From Acidobacteriota bacterium (GTDB lineage Bacteria > Acidobacteriota > Thermoanaerobaculia > UBA5066): a stretch of DNA of 64,000 nucleotides. Shown in pieces: positions 1 to 7,673 of this stretch. Position 1 is the first letter of the stretch; every line of letters begins with the position of its first letter. The notes beneath the pieces were generated by a model. It did no database searches, was not told the DNA's origin, and worked only from the letters and a program-made list of their open reading frames with translations. The stretch is taken from the NCBI GenBank assembly GCA_016716715.1, contig JADJVE010000010.1:1-64000 (forward strand), written 5' to 3'. Both the position numbers and the translations under genes were made by a program.

Positions 1-1
1 G

Positions 2-235
2 CGCCTCGCGGCGCGCGCGGCTCTGTTCGTGGGTGCGGACACGGGGCCGACGCACCTCGCCGCAGCCGCCGGGACGCCGACCCTCGCCCTCTTCGGGCCG
101 ACGCCGCCCGAGCGCTACGGCCCGGTGGGCCCGCGCACCGCCGTCCTCCGGGAATCTCCCGCGGCCTACAATCGTTCCGGTGGACGATGGCCAGTCGAGG
201 ACGTCCGTGAAGCGGCACGCAGGCTCCTCGCGTAA
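2..235 (+). CDS. Glycosyltransferase family 9 (heptosyltransferase-like), C-terminal part
   Basis: Only the last 77 codons lie in the window; the gene begins upstream. The visible part carries the GT9 nucleotide-sugar-binding signature GADTGPTHLAAA followed by a GPTPPERYGP segment, as in ADP-heptose:LPS heptosyltransferases (WaaC/WaaF type), where the D-T-G-P-x-H stretch sits in the donor site. The role would be LPS core or another surface glycan, on the inner face of the inner membrane. The downstream DUF3108 gene overlaps its last 29 bases, so the two are probably cotranscribed. The acceptor sugar cannot be told from this fragment. Confidence 0.75.
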   Translation, partial: RLAARAALFVGADTGPTHLAAAAGTPTLALFGPTPPERYGPVGPRTAVLRESPAAYNRSGGRWPVEDVREAARRLLA

Positions 236-1046
236 GCGCGCCCGGGCCGGCGTCGTCCTCGCGGCCGGAGTCCTCGCCGCCGCGGCGTTCCTCGCGCCGT
301 CCCGGCGCTCCGGGGCCGACCGGCCGCCCGTCGTCGTCGCGGCCCGCGAGTCGCTCCCGAAAGACCGCCTCTTCGCCGTGCCGTTCGGAGAGGGCGAGAC
401 CCTCGTCTACACGATCGCCTGGCTGAAGATCGAGGGCGGCGGGATGACGCTCAAGACCACGCGCGAGACGACGTCCGACGGCGTCCCGATGCACCGGATC
501 ACGCTCACGGCCACCTCGAACGACTACGTCTCGAAGTTCTACCCCGTGCGCGACCTCTACGAGACCTGGGTCGACGCGCGCGATTTCCAGCCCCTGCGTT
601 TCGAGAAGCACGCGCGCGAGGGCCGGTACGAGTCCGACGAGGTCGAGGAGTTCGACCTCGGGAAGAAGATCGGGAGCTGGCGGGAGGACCGGACGCCGCT
701 GCCGGACCGCATCCAGGACATCATCTCGTCGTTCTACTTCCTGAGGGCCCAGCCCCTCGCCGTCGGAGCGGACGTCCGGGTGGACATGTTCTCGCGCGGG
801 AAGATCTACAAGCTCAAGGCCAACGTCCTCGAGAAGGAGAAGGTCGAGACGGAGGCGGGCGTGTTCGACGCGTTCAAGGTGCAGCCACAGCTGCGCGAGA
901 ACGAGACGGCCGAGGACCGCAACCGCGGCAAGCTCTTCCTCTGGTTCTCCGACGACGACCGCCGCCTCCCGGTCATGGCCAAGACGGTGATGCCCATCGG
1001 GTCGGTCACGGCGCGCCTGACGAAGGTGGTCGCGGGGACCCGCTAG
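207..1046 (+). CDS. DUF3108 domain-containing protein
   Basis: A 279-residue protein. The GTG start at 207 is preferred over the longer open frame because translation upstream of it is out-of-frame read of the glycosyltransferase and lacks protein character. A basic N-terminus leads into a hydrophobic segment (about residues 11-29), a signal anchor or signal peptide; the rest is a periplasmic beta-rich domain with the DUF3108 pattern (FGEGETLVYTIAW, then a middle DLYETWVD and FLRAQPL, ending in a basic VTARLTKV strand). DUF3108 proteins are often encoded beside LPS or lipid-export genes, but their function is unknown. It overlaps the upstream GT9 gene, suggesting an envelope-glycan operon. 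Confidence 0.7.
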   Translation: MKRHAGSSRKRARAGVVLAAGVLAAAAFLAPSRRSGADRPPVVVAARESLPKDRLFAVPFGEGETLVYTIAWLKIEGGGMTLKTTRETTSDGVPMHRITLTATSNDYVSKFYPVRDLYETWVDARDFQPLRFEKHAREGRYESDEVEEFDLGKKIGSWREDRTPLPDRIQDIISSFYFLRAQPLAVGADVRVDMFSRGKIYKLKANVLEKEKVETEAGVFDAFKVQPQLRENETAEDRNRGKLFLWFSDDDRRLPVMAKTVMPIGSVTARLTKVVAGTR

Positions 1047-1065
1047 GGTCGTCGCCGGAACCCGC

Positions 1066-1071
1066 TAGAAT
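1066..1071 (+). promoter_or_regulatory. -10 element of pilB (leaderless type)
   Basis: TAGAAT ends six bases before the ATG at 1078, so initiation about seven bases downstream of the hexamer would fall on the start codon itself. No convincing -35 hexamer and no Shine-Dalgarno sequence fit in between. The same arrangement recurs in front of pilS, terC and others in this window. Confidence 0.55.
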
Positions 1072-1077
1072 CCCCGC

Positions 1078-2874
1078 ATGGCCGTGAAGCTGGGCGATCT
1101 CCTCGTCAAGGCGAAGCTCGTCACGCCCGAGCAGATCCAGGAAGCGCTCGTCGAAGTGCAGGCGTCGGGCATGAAGCTCGGCGAGGCTCTCGTCAAGCTC
1201 GGTTACGTCTCGGAAGACGACATCACGGAGACGCTTTCGGCGCAGTTCGGCGTCCCGTCGATCAACCTCTCGCACTTCGAGATCGACCCGAACGTCCTCA
1301 AGCTCGTGGCCCCGGAGGTCGCGCGCAAGTACAACATTCTCCCCGTCAACAAGACGGGCGCGACGATCACGATCGCGATGGCGGACCCGACGAACGTGTT
1401 CGCCATGGACGACATCAAGTTCATGACGGGCTACAACGTCGAGCCCGTCGTCGCCTCCGAGATCGCGCTGCAGCAGGCGATCGACCGCCACTACGGCGCG
1501 ACGCACGCCCTCGAGCTGAAGAAGGTCATGGAGGAGATGTCGGTCGTCGACACGGCCGACACCTCGCTCGAAGTCGTCGAGGAGACCGAGCAGGAGACGA
1601 TCGACCTCGAGAAGCTCGTGGACGAGGGCGAGGAAGCCCCCGTCATCCGGCTCGTGAACATCATCCTGACGGACGCCATCAAGCGCATGGCGTCGGACAT
1701 CCACATCGAGCCCTACGAGCGCGAGTACCGCGTGCGGTACCGCATCGACGGCATCCTGTACGAGGTCATGAACCCGCCTCCGAAGCTCAAGGAGGCGATC
1801 GCATCGCGCATCAAGATCCTCGCGAAGCTCGACATCGCCGAGAAGCGCCTCCCGCAGGACGGGCGCATCAAGATCAAGATGAAGCTCGCCGGCAAGGTCA
1901 AGGAGCTGGACTACCGCGTCTCCGTGCTCCCGACGCTCTTCGGCGAGAAGATCGTCTGCCGCCTTCTCGACAAGGACAACCTCATGCTCGACATGACGAA
2001 GCTGGGGTTCGAGAAGGACTCCCTGCTTCGCTTCGAGAAGGCGATCCTGCGCCCGTGGGGCATGGTCCTCGTGACGGGTCCGACGGGTTCGGGCAAGACG
2101 AACACGCTCTACTCGGCGCTCTCGCGCATCAACACGCCCGAGACGAACATCATGACGGCCGAGGACCCGGTGGAGTTCAACCTCCCGGGCATCAACCAGG
2201 TGCAGATGAAGGACGCGATCGGCCTCAACTTCGCGGCCGCGCTGCGCTCCTTCCTCCGGCAGGACCCGAACATCATCCTCGTCGGCGAGATCCGCGACTT
2301 CGAGACGGCCGAGATCGCCGTCAAGGCGTCGCTCACGGGCCACCTCGTCCTCTCGACGCTGCACACGAACGACGCGCCCTCCACGATCAACCGCCTCATG
2401 AACATGGGCATCGAGCCCTACCTCGTCGCGACGTCCGTCGTCCTCATCGCGGCGCAGCGCCTCATCCGGCGCGTGTGCGCGAGCTGCAAGGCGCCCACCG
2501 AGGTCGCGCCGCAGGTCCTCGTCTCCCTCGGGTTCACGCCCGAGGACGCGAAGACCGTGCAGGTCATGAAGGGCAAGGGCTGCGAGAAGTGCAACAACAC
2601 CGGCTACAAGGGCCGCGTCGCGCTCGTCGAGGTCCTCGAGATCACCGAGGAGGTTCGCGAGCTCATCCTCTCGGGCGCGTCCTCGATCGAGATCAAGAGG
2701 AAGGGCCTCGAGGAGGGAATGATCTCCCTCCGCCGCTCGGGCCTGCAGAAGATCAAGGACGGCCTGACGTCGATCGAGGAAGTCGTCCGGGAGACGGTCC
2801 TCTGGGTGGGGAAATTTCTTCGTCCCCCGCCGACCGAGAATCCCCTCCCCTCTTCTCTTTTCTGCTCTCCGTGA
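1078..2874 (+). CDS. pilB: Type IV pilus assembly ATPase PilB
   Basis: A 598-residue extension motor ATPase of the GspE/PilB family, cytosolic, driving pilin polymerisation through PilC. Residues 1-150 form the MshEN/T2SSE_N domain. The ATPase core carries Walker A GPTGSGKT at residues 334-341, then the Asp/His-box region GEIRDFETAEIAVKASLTGH, and a zinc-binding tetracysteine at C467-x2-C470 and C502-x2-C505. The first six genes of this block (pilB, vapBC, pilT, pilC, pilS) run in the same direction. The last 20 or so residues (after RETVL) are proline-rich and unlike the family end; they read a pyrimidine-rich stretch resembling the repeat seen elsewhere in the window. Identification is firm. 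Confidence 0.96.
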   Translation: MAVKLGDLLVKAKLVTPEQIQEALVEVQASGMKLGEALVKLGYVSEDDITETLSAQFGVPSINLSHFEIDPNVLKLVAPEVARKYNILPVNKTGATITIAMADPTNVFAMDDIKFMTGYNVEPVVASEIALQQAIDRHYGATHALELKKVMEEMSVVDTADTSLEVVEETEQETIDLEKLVDEGEEAPVIRLVNIILTDAIKRMASDIHIEPYEREYRVRYRIDGILYEVMNPPPKLKEAIASRIKILAKLDIAEKRLPQDGRIKIKMKLAGKVKELDYRVSVLPTLFGEKIVCRLLDKDNLMLDMTKLGFEKDSLLRFEKAILRPWGMVLVTGPTGSGKTNTLYSALSRINTPETNIMTAEDPVEFNLPGINQVQMKDAIGLNFAAALRSFLRQDPNIILVGEIRDFETAEIAVKASLTGHLVLSTLHTNDAPSTINRLMNMGIEPYLVATSVVLIAAQRLIRRVCASCKAPTEVAPQVLVSLGFTPEDAKTVQVMKGKGCEKCNNTGYKGRVALVEVLEITEEVRELILSGASSIEIKRKGLEEGMISLRRSGLQKIKDGLTSIEEVVRETVLWVGKFLRPPPTENPLPSSLFCSP

Positions 2875-2883
2875 TCAGGCGAT

Positions 2884-2911
2884 GATGCAGATGCCTGCTA
2901 AAATCTGCATC
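2884..2911 (+). promoter_or_regulatory. vapBC operator palindrome with embedded -10 element
   Basis: A perfect inverted repeat with 9-base arms, GATGCAGAT (2884-2892) and ATCTGCATC (2903-2911), separated by 10 bases. The spacer and right arm contain an extended -10, TGCTAAAAT (2896-2904, hexamer TAAAAT 2899-2904). VapB dimers, alone or with VapC, typically bind such palindromes over their own promoter, so this is read as the autoregulatory operator. That inference depends on the position and symmetry only. Confidence 0.65.
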
Positions 2912-2923
2912 GAGAGGCAGATC

Positions 2924-3130
2924 GTGCGGACGACGCTGAACATCGACGACGAGGCGCTCGAGGCGGCGCTCAAAGCCGACCCCGGGAAGACGAAGACGGC
3001 CGTCATCAACGACGCCCTGCGCGACTACGCGCGGCGGCGGGCGCTGCGCGGCCTTCGGAAGCTCGCCGGCAAGGTCGGCTGGTCCGGCGACCTCGACGCG
3101 CTCCGGAAGCGGAAGCCCCGGCCCTCGTGA
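2924..3130 (+). CDS. vapB: VapB-type antitoxin
   Basis: A 68-residue antitoxin beginning VRTTLNIDDEALEAAL, the N-terminal ribbon-helix-helix-like pattern of VapB (MRTTLNIDDxL) that dimerises to bind DNA; the basic C-terminal tail should wrap the VapC toxin. The GTG at 2924 is chosen over the ATG at 2882: the promoter -10 and operator (2884-2911) lie between them, GAGAGG at 2912-2917 is a suitably spaced ribosome binding site, and the family N-terminus begins exactly here. The vapC start follows four bases after the stop. The pair sits between pilB and pilT, where pilus operons usually have no toxin gene. Confidence 0.85.
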   Translation: MRTTLNIDDEALEAALKADPGKTKTAVINDALRDYARRRALRGLRKLAGKVGWSGDLDALRKRKPRPS

Positions 3131-3134
3131 TCCG

Positions 3135-3533
3135 GTGAGGGTCCTCGTCGACACGTCCGCCTGGGCCGAGTTCCTGAACGGCACGGGCTCCCCCGAGGCC
3201 CGCGCCGTGGACCGCCTCCTCGCGGGCGAGGACGACGTCGTGACGTGCGGCCTCGTCGCCGCCGAGGTCTTCCAGGGAATTCGCCGCGACCGCGAGGAGC
3301 TCGAAGCGTTCTTCCGCAAAATGACGTTTCTCGAACCCGCCGGGATCGACACCTACCTGAAGGCCGCCGACCTCCACCGCACGCTGCGCCGCCGCGGCAT
3401 CACGATCCGATCCACGATCGACTGTTTTCTCGCGGTCCTCGCCGCCGAGAACGGCTGCGAAATGCTCTTCCGGGACCGGGATCTCAAGCAGATCGTCGAA
3501 AGCGGCCTCCTCGACCTCCGCGCCCGGGCCTGA
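3135..3533 (+). CDS. vapC: VapC-type PIN-domain ribonuclease toxin
   Basis: A 132-residue PIN domain of normal length. The metal-binding acidic residues expected of the fold are visible: D6 in VLVDTSAW near the N-terminus, the glutamate in LVAAEVFQG, the aspartate in IRSTIDCFLA and a C-terminal LFRDRDLK. PIN toxins cut tRNA or rRNA with Mg2+ and are silenced by the adjacent VapB. GTG start at 3135, four bases after the vapB stop, so translation is coupled. No active-site residue appears lost, so the toxin is probably functional. Confidence 0.88.
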   Translation: MRVLVDTSAWAEFLNGTGSPEARAVDRLLAGEDDVVTCGLVAAEVFQGIRRDREELEAFFRKMTFLEPAGIDTYLKAADLHRTLRRRGITIRSTIDCFLAVLAAENGCEMLFRDRDLKQIVESGLLDLRARA

Positions 3534-3570
3534 CGAGACCCCGCCGCGACGTTTTCTCAGCCCTCTGGCG

Positions 3571-3576
3571 TATCAT
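3571..3576 (+). promoter_or_regulatory. Putative -10 element of pilT
   Basis: TATCAT in the 70-base gap after vapC, followed by a Shine-Dalgarno GGGAGGGA (about 3590-3596) before the ATG at 3604. Unlike most promoters proposed here it would give a normal 20-base leader. It would let pilT and pilC be transcribed independently of vapBC. Confidence 0.4.
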
Positions 3577-3603
3577 TTCGGGGTACTCGGGAGGGACAGC
3601 TCT

Positions 3604-4743
3604 ATGGCGGTGACCCTGCACCAGCTCCTCAAGACGCTTGTCGAGAGGGGCGGGTCCGACCTCCACATCACGACGAACTCTCCCCCGATGATCCGGGTGG
3701 ACGGGGATCTCATCCCACTCGACTACCCGCCGCTGACCGTTCCCGAGACGAAACAGCTCGCCTACTCGATCCTCACGGACGTCCAGAAGCACCGCTTCGA
3801 GGAGCAGCTCGAGCTCGACCTCTCGTTCGGCGTCAAGGGCCTCGCGCGCTTCCGCGGCAACTGCTTCCTGCAGCGCGGCGCCGTCTCGGCCGTCTTCCGC
3901 CAGATCCCCTACGAGATTCTCGGCTTCCGCGAGCTCGGCGTCCCGAACGTCGTCGAGACGCTCTGCAACAAGCCGCGCGGCCTCGTCCTCGTGACGGGCC
4001 CGACGGGCTCGGGAAAGTCCACGACGCTCGCGACGATGATCGACAAGATCAACCGCGAGCAGCCGCGGCACATCGTCACGATCGAGGACCCGATCGAGTT
4101 CCTCCACACGCACAAGCGCTGCATCGTCAACCAGCGCGAGCTGCACGCGGACACGCACTCGTTTCCGAACGCGCTCCGCGCCGTCCTCCGCGAGGACCCG
4201 GACGTCGTGCTCGTCGGCGAGATGCGCGACCTCGAGACGATCGAGTGCGCGCTCCGTATCGCCGAGACGGGCCACCTCACCCTCGCGACGCTCCACACGA
4301 ACAGCGCCGTTCAGACGATGAACCGCGTCATCGACGTCTTCCCGGCGAGCCAGCAGCCGCAGGTGCGCGCGCAGCTGTCGTTCGTGCTCGAGGGCATCCT
4401 CTGCCAGACCCTTCTCCCCCGCGCCTCGGGCAAGGGCCGCTGCATGGCGATGGAGATTCTCGTCCCGACGCCCGCGATCCGGAACCTCATCCGCGAGGAC
4501 AAGCTCCACCAGGTCTATTCGATGATGCAGACCGGACAGAACAAGTACGGGATGCAGACCTTCAACCAGTCGCTCGCGACGCTCGTCCACCGCCGCGTGA
4601 TCTCCCAGGAGCTCGCGATGACGGTTTCCTCGCTCCCGGACGAGCTCACCGAGATGATCGCCCGCGGCGCCGGCGTCGTGACGTCGACGGCCGCCGGCGG
4701 GAACCCACCGCCCCCGCCGGCGAACGCCGCGCGGCGCGCCTGA
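3604..4743 (+). CDS. pilT: Type IV pilus retraction ATPase PilT
   Basis: A 379-residue hexameric ATPase that powers pilus retraction and twitching. Walker A GPTGSGKS is at residues 132-139, and the PilT-specific C-terminal signature AIRNLIRE at residues 291-298, which separates it from PilU and PilB. The N-terminal domain (LHQLLKTLVERGGSDLHIT) is the usual PAS-like module. The last 25 residues are Ala/Pro-rich and unconserved. It lies downstream of vapBC and 15 bases before pilC, so pilT and pilC are likely one transcript. Confidence 0.96.
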   Translation: MAVTLHQLLKTLVERGGSDLHITTNSPPMIRVDGDLIPLDYPPLTVPETKQLAYSILTDVQKHRFEEQLELDLSFGVKGLARFRGNCFLQRGAVSAVFRQIPYEILGFRELGVPNVVETLCNKPRGLVLVTGPTGSGKSTTLATMIDKINREQPRHIVTIEDPIEFLHTHKRCIVNQRELHADTHSFPNALRAVLREDPDVVLVGEMRDLETIECALRIAETGHLTLATLHTNSAVQTMNRVIDVFPASQQPQVRAQLSFVLEGILCQTLLPRASGKGRCMAMEILVPTPAIRNLIREDKLHQVYSMMQTGQNKYGMQTFNQSLATLVHRRVISQELAMTVSSLPDELTEMIARGAGVVTSTAAGGNPPPPPANAARRA

Positions 4744-4758
4744 TTCCGGAGGAAAGCC

Positions 4759-5964
4759 ATGGCTCAGTTCGTCTGGAAAGGCCGCACGCGCCAGGGCGCC
4801 ACGACAGGTGGCGTCCTCGTCGCCGACTCGAAGGACCTCGCGATTGCGGACCTCCGCCGCCGCCAGATCGACGTCACGACCGTCAAGGAGAAGGGCAAGG
4901 AGCTCGCGGTCCCGAAGCTCGGGATGGGCAAGGTCAACGCGCGGCGCCTCGCGATCTTCACGCGCCAGTTCTCGGTCATGATCGACGCGGGCCTGCCGCT
5001 CGTGCAGTGCCTCGAGATCCTCGGAAACCAGCAGGACAGCCGGCTTTTCCAGAAGATCATCCTCGCGGTGCGCCAGGACGTCGAGGCGGGCTCGTCGCTC
5101 GCCGAGGCGATGCGCAAGCACCCCAAGGCGTTCGACGACCTGTTCGTGAACATGGTCGCCGCCGGCGAGGCGGGCGGTATTCTCGACACGATCCTCCGCC
5201 GCCTCTCGACCTACATCGAGAAGGCCGTCAAGCTGAAGGGGCAGGTCAAGACGGCGCTCATCTACCCCGTCTCGGTCCTCCTCGTCGCCGCGATCGTCGT
5301 CTTCATCATTCTCTGGAAGGTCATCCCCACGTTCGCGGCCCTCTTTGCGTCCCTCGGCGCGGAGCTCCCGCTCCCGACGCGCCTCGTCATCAAGGCGTCC
5401 AACTTCGTCGCGAGCTACATCATCTTCATCATCGCGGGCATCGCGGCCATCATGTACGCCCTCAAGCGCTACTACGCGACCTACCGCGGCCGGCGCGTGA
5501 TCGACGGCATCGTGCTCAAGCTGCCCGTCCTCGGCGACATCATGAAGAAGATCGCCGTCGCGCGGTTCTGTCGCACGCTGGCGACCCTCACGTCGTCGGG
5601 CGTCCCGATCCTCGACGGCCTCGAAATCACCGCGAAGACGGCCGGCAACGCGATCGTCGAGGACGCCATCATGGGCGTGCGCAAGTCGGTCGAGGCGGGC
5701 CGCACGATTGCCGAGCCGCTCGGCGAGACGAAGGTCTTCCCGTCGATGGTCGTCCAGATGATCGGCGTCGGCGAGCAGACGGGCGCGCTCGACGCGATGC
5801 TCAACAAGATCGCCGAGTTCTACGAGGAAGAGGTCGACAACGCGGTCAACGGCCTCATGAAGCTCATGGAGCCGATCATGATCGCGATCCTCGGCACGGT
5901 CATCGGAACGATCGTCGTCGCGATGTACATGCCGATGTTCGACCTGATCTCGAAGATCAACTGA
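4759..5964 (+). CDS. pilC: Type IV pilus inner-membrane platform protein PilC
   Basis: A 401-residue GspF/PilC family protein. It has two T2SSF cytoplasmic helical domains (starting about residues 70 and 270, each with an RFCRTLATL or IFTRQFSVM-type opening), membrane segments near residues 165-195 and 215-235, and a C-terminal one ending MYMPMFDLISKIN, the classic PilC ending. It couples PilB or PilT to the pilus base in the inner membrane. GGAGGAAAG precedes the ATG. The stop is directly followed by the pilS promoter. Confidence 0.95.
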   Translation: MAQFVWKGRTRQGATTGGVLVADSKDLAIADLRRRQIDVTTVKEKGKELAVPKLGMGKVNARRLAIFTRQFSVMIDAGLPLVQCLEILGNQQDSRLFQKIILAVRQDVEAGSSLAEAMRKHPKAFDDLFVNMVAAGEAGGILDTILRRLSTYIEKAVKLKGQVKTALIYPVSVLLVAAIVVFIILWKVIPTFAALFASLGAELPLPTRLVIKASNFVASYIIFIIAGIAAIMYALKRYYATYRGRRVIDGIVLKLPVLGDIMKKIAVARFCRTLATLTSSGVPILDGLEITAKTAGNAIVEDAIMGVRKSVEAGRTIAEPLGETKVFPSMVVQMIGVGEQTGALDAMLNKIAEFYEEEVDNAVNGLMKLMEPIMIAILGTVIGTIVVAMYMPMFDLISKIN

Positions 5965-5966
5965 AC

Positions 5967-5972
5967 TAAAAT
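5967..5972 (+). promoter_or_regulatory. -10 element of pilSR (leaderless type)
   Basis: TAAAAT begins three bases after the pilC stop and ends six bases before the GTG at 5979. The spacing is identical to that at pilB and terC. It gives pilSR a promoter of its own and predicts a leaderless mRNA starting at the GTG. Confidence 0.55.
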
Positions 5973-5978
5973 CCCCGG

Positions 5979-7673
5979 GTGAGCTCCTCGCGGATGCGTG
6001 CGTTCGAGCCGCTGCACTCGATGCTGCGCGGCTTCGTCGTCCTCAGGGTCGTCGTCGTGTCGACGATCCTGCTGTCCGCGTTCCTGATCCAGTTCACGTT
6101 CTCGACGGCGCTGCCGCTCAACGACATCTACTACCTCGCGGCGTTCGCGTACTCGATCTCGATCGCCGCGGTCCTCTCCCTCGACAGGATCCCGCCCGAG
6201 GCGAACGCCGCGATCCAGCTCCTCGGCGACCTCGTCGTGATCACCGGCCTCGTCTACATCTCGGGCGGCGCCGACTCGAGCTTCTCGTTCCTCTACCTCG
6301 GCACCGTCGCGGCCGGGGCGATCCTGCTCGGCCGCCAGGGCGGCCTCGTCTCCGCGGGCCTCGCGTCGGTCTTCTACGCCGTCCTCGTCGACCTCATGTA
6401 CTTCGGCGCGCTGAAGCCCGTTCCGTCCGCCGAGCGCACGCCGCACCTGTGGACGGCGGCCGGGCTCGTGGGCCAGGTCGCCCTTCACGCGGGCGCGTTC
6501 GTCGTGACGGCTCTTCTCGTCTCCTATTCCTCGAACAAGCTTCGCGAAACCCGTACGGACCTCGAACGCCGCAAGTCCGAGATCGCGCGGCTCCAGGCTC
6601 TCCACGGCTCGGTCCTCGGCTCCATGTCCTCCGGCGTCCTCACGACGGACCCGGACGGCCTCGTCACGTTCGCGAATCGCGCCGCCCAGGAGCTGCTCGG
6701 GGTGCCCTCGGTCGACCTCGTCGGCCGGCCCGTCCAGTCGCTCGGCCTCATCGGGGAGGCCGCATGGAGGCGGATCGCGGCCGCGGGCTCGGAGATCCTC
6801 CGCTTCGAGACGACCCGCCGCATCAAGGACCAGGACGCGTACTTCGGCGTGTCGTCGTCGGCCCTGCGCGACGGCTCGGGCTACACCGTCGGGCGCATCC
6901 TGATCTTCCAGAACGTCACGCACGTCAAGCGGCTCGAAGGCGAGGTGCGGCTCAAGGACAAGCTCGCGGCCGTCGGCGAGCTCGCGGCCGGAATCGCGCA
7001 CGAGATCCGCAACCCGCTCGCATCCATCTCGGGCTCCGTCCAGGCGCTCCAGGGCTCGGTGCCGTCCGGCTCGCCGGAGCACCGCCTCATGAAGATCGTC
7101 GTTGCCGAGTCGCACCGCCTGAGCTCCATCCTCGAGGATTTCCTCCGGTACGTGAGGCCGAAGGAGCGCGCGGTCGAGCCCGTCGACGCGCCGGCCGCGC
7201 TCCGGGACGTCCTGACGCTCCTCGCGCACTCCGACGAGGTCTCCTCGCGCCACGCGATCGACGTGCGGACGGCGCCGGACTCGTTCGTCCTGTCCGCGGA
7301 CCCCGGCCAGCTCCGGCAGATCTTCTGGAACGTCGCGCGCAACGCTCTCGCCGCCATGCCGGGCGGCGGCACGCTCACGGTGACCGCCACGCTCGAGGGC
7401 GCCGTCTGGAAGGTCTCGTTCGCCGACGAGGGGCACGGAATGACGGAAGACGAGCGCGGCCGCCTCTTCACTCCGTTCGCACACAGCTTCCCCGGCGGCA
7501 CCGGCCTCGGCCTCGCGATCGTGCATCGGATCGTGGAGGAGCACGGCGGCACGATCGAGGTCGACTCGACACCCGGCCGCGGAGCGACCGTCGCCATCTC
7601 GCTCCCACGCAACGACGCGTCGACGGGCGCGCGACCCACGGAGACGGCGCTCGCCGCCGCGGAGGTCCCATGA
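5979..7673 (+). CDS. pilS: Sensor histidine kinase PilS-like
   Basis: A 564-residue membrane kinase. The N-terminal 175 residues hold about six hydrophobic segments, as in PilS; a short coiled linker and a PAS domain (about 200-310) follow, then HisKA with the phosphoacceptor H341 in GIAHEIRNPL, and HATPase_c with an N box (NVARNAL) and GTGLGLAIVHRI. In Pseudomonas PilS senses membrane pilin levels and controls PilR; the same role is inferred from the position directly after pilBTC and before a sigma54 activator. The start is GTG 5979, immediately after a TAAAAT hexamer. The stop overlaps the pilR ATG. Confidence 0.9.
   Translation: MSSSRMRAFEPLHSMLRGFVVLRVVVVSTILLSAFLIQFTFSTALPLNDIYYLAAFAYSISIAAVLSLDRIPPEANAAIQLLGDLVVITGLVYISGGADSSFSFLYLGTVAAGAILLGRQGGLVSAGLASVFYAVLVDLMYFGALKPVPSAERTPHLWTAAGLVGQVALHAGAFVVTALLVSYSSNKLRETRTDLERRKSEIARLQALHGSVLGSMSSGVLTTDPDGLVTFANRAAQELLGVPSVDLVGRPVQSLGLIGEAAWRRIAAAGSEILRFETTRRIKDQDAYFGVSSSALRDGSGYTVGRILIFQNVTHVKRLEGEVRLKDKLAAVGELAAGIAHEIRNPLASISGSVQALQGSVPSGSPEHRLMKIVVAESHRLSSILEDFLRYVRPKERAVEPVDAPAALRDVLTLLAHSDEVSSRHAIDVRTAPDSFVLSADPGQLRQIFWNVARNALAAMPGGGTLTVTATLEGAVWKVSFADEGHGMTEDERGRLFTPFAHSFPGGTGLGLAIVHRIVEEHGGTIEVDSTPGRGATVAISLPRNDASTGARPTETALAAAEVP

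Noticed and set aside
2882..2923. ATG at 2882 as the start of vapB
   Set aside because: The operator palindrome and -10 element occupy this stretch, and the family N-terminus starts at 2924.
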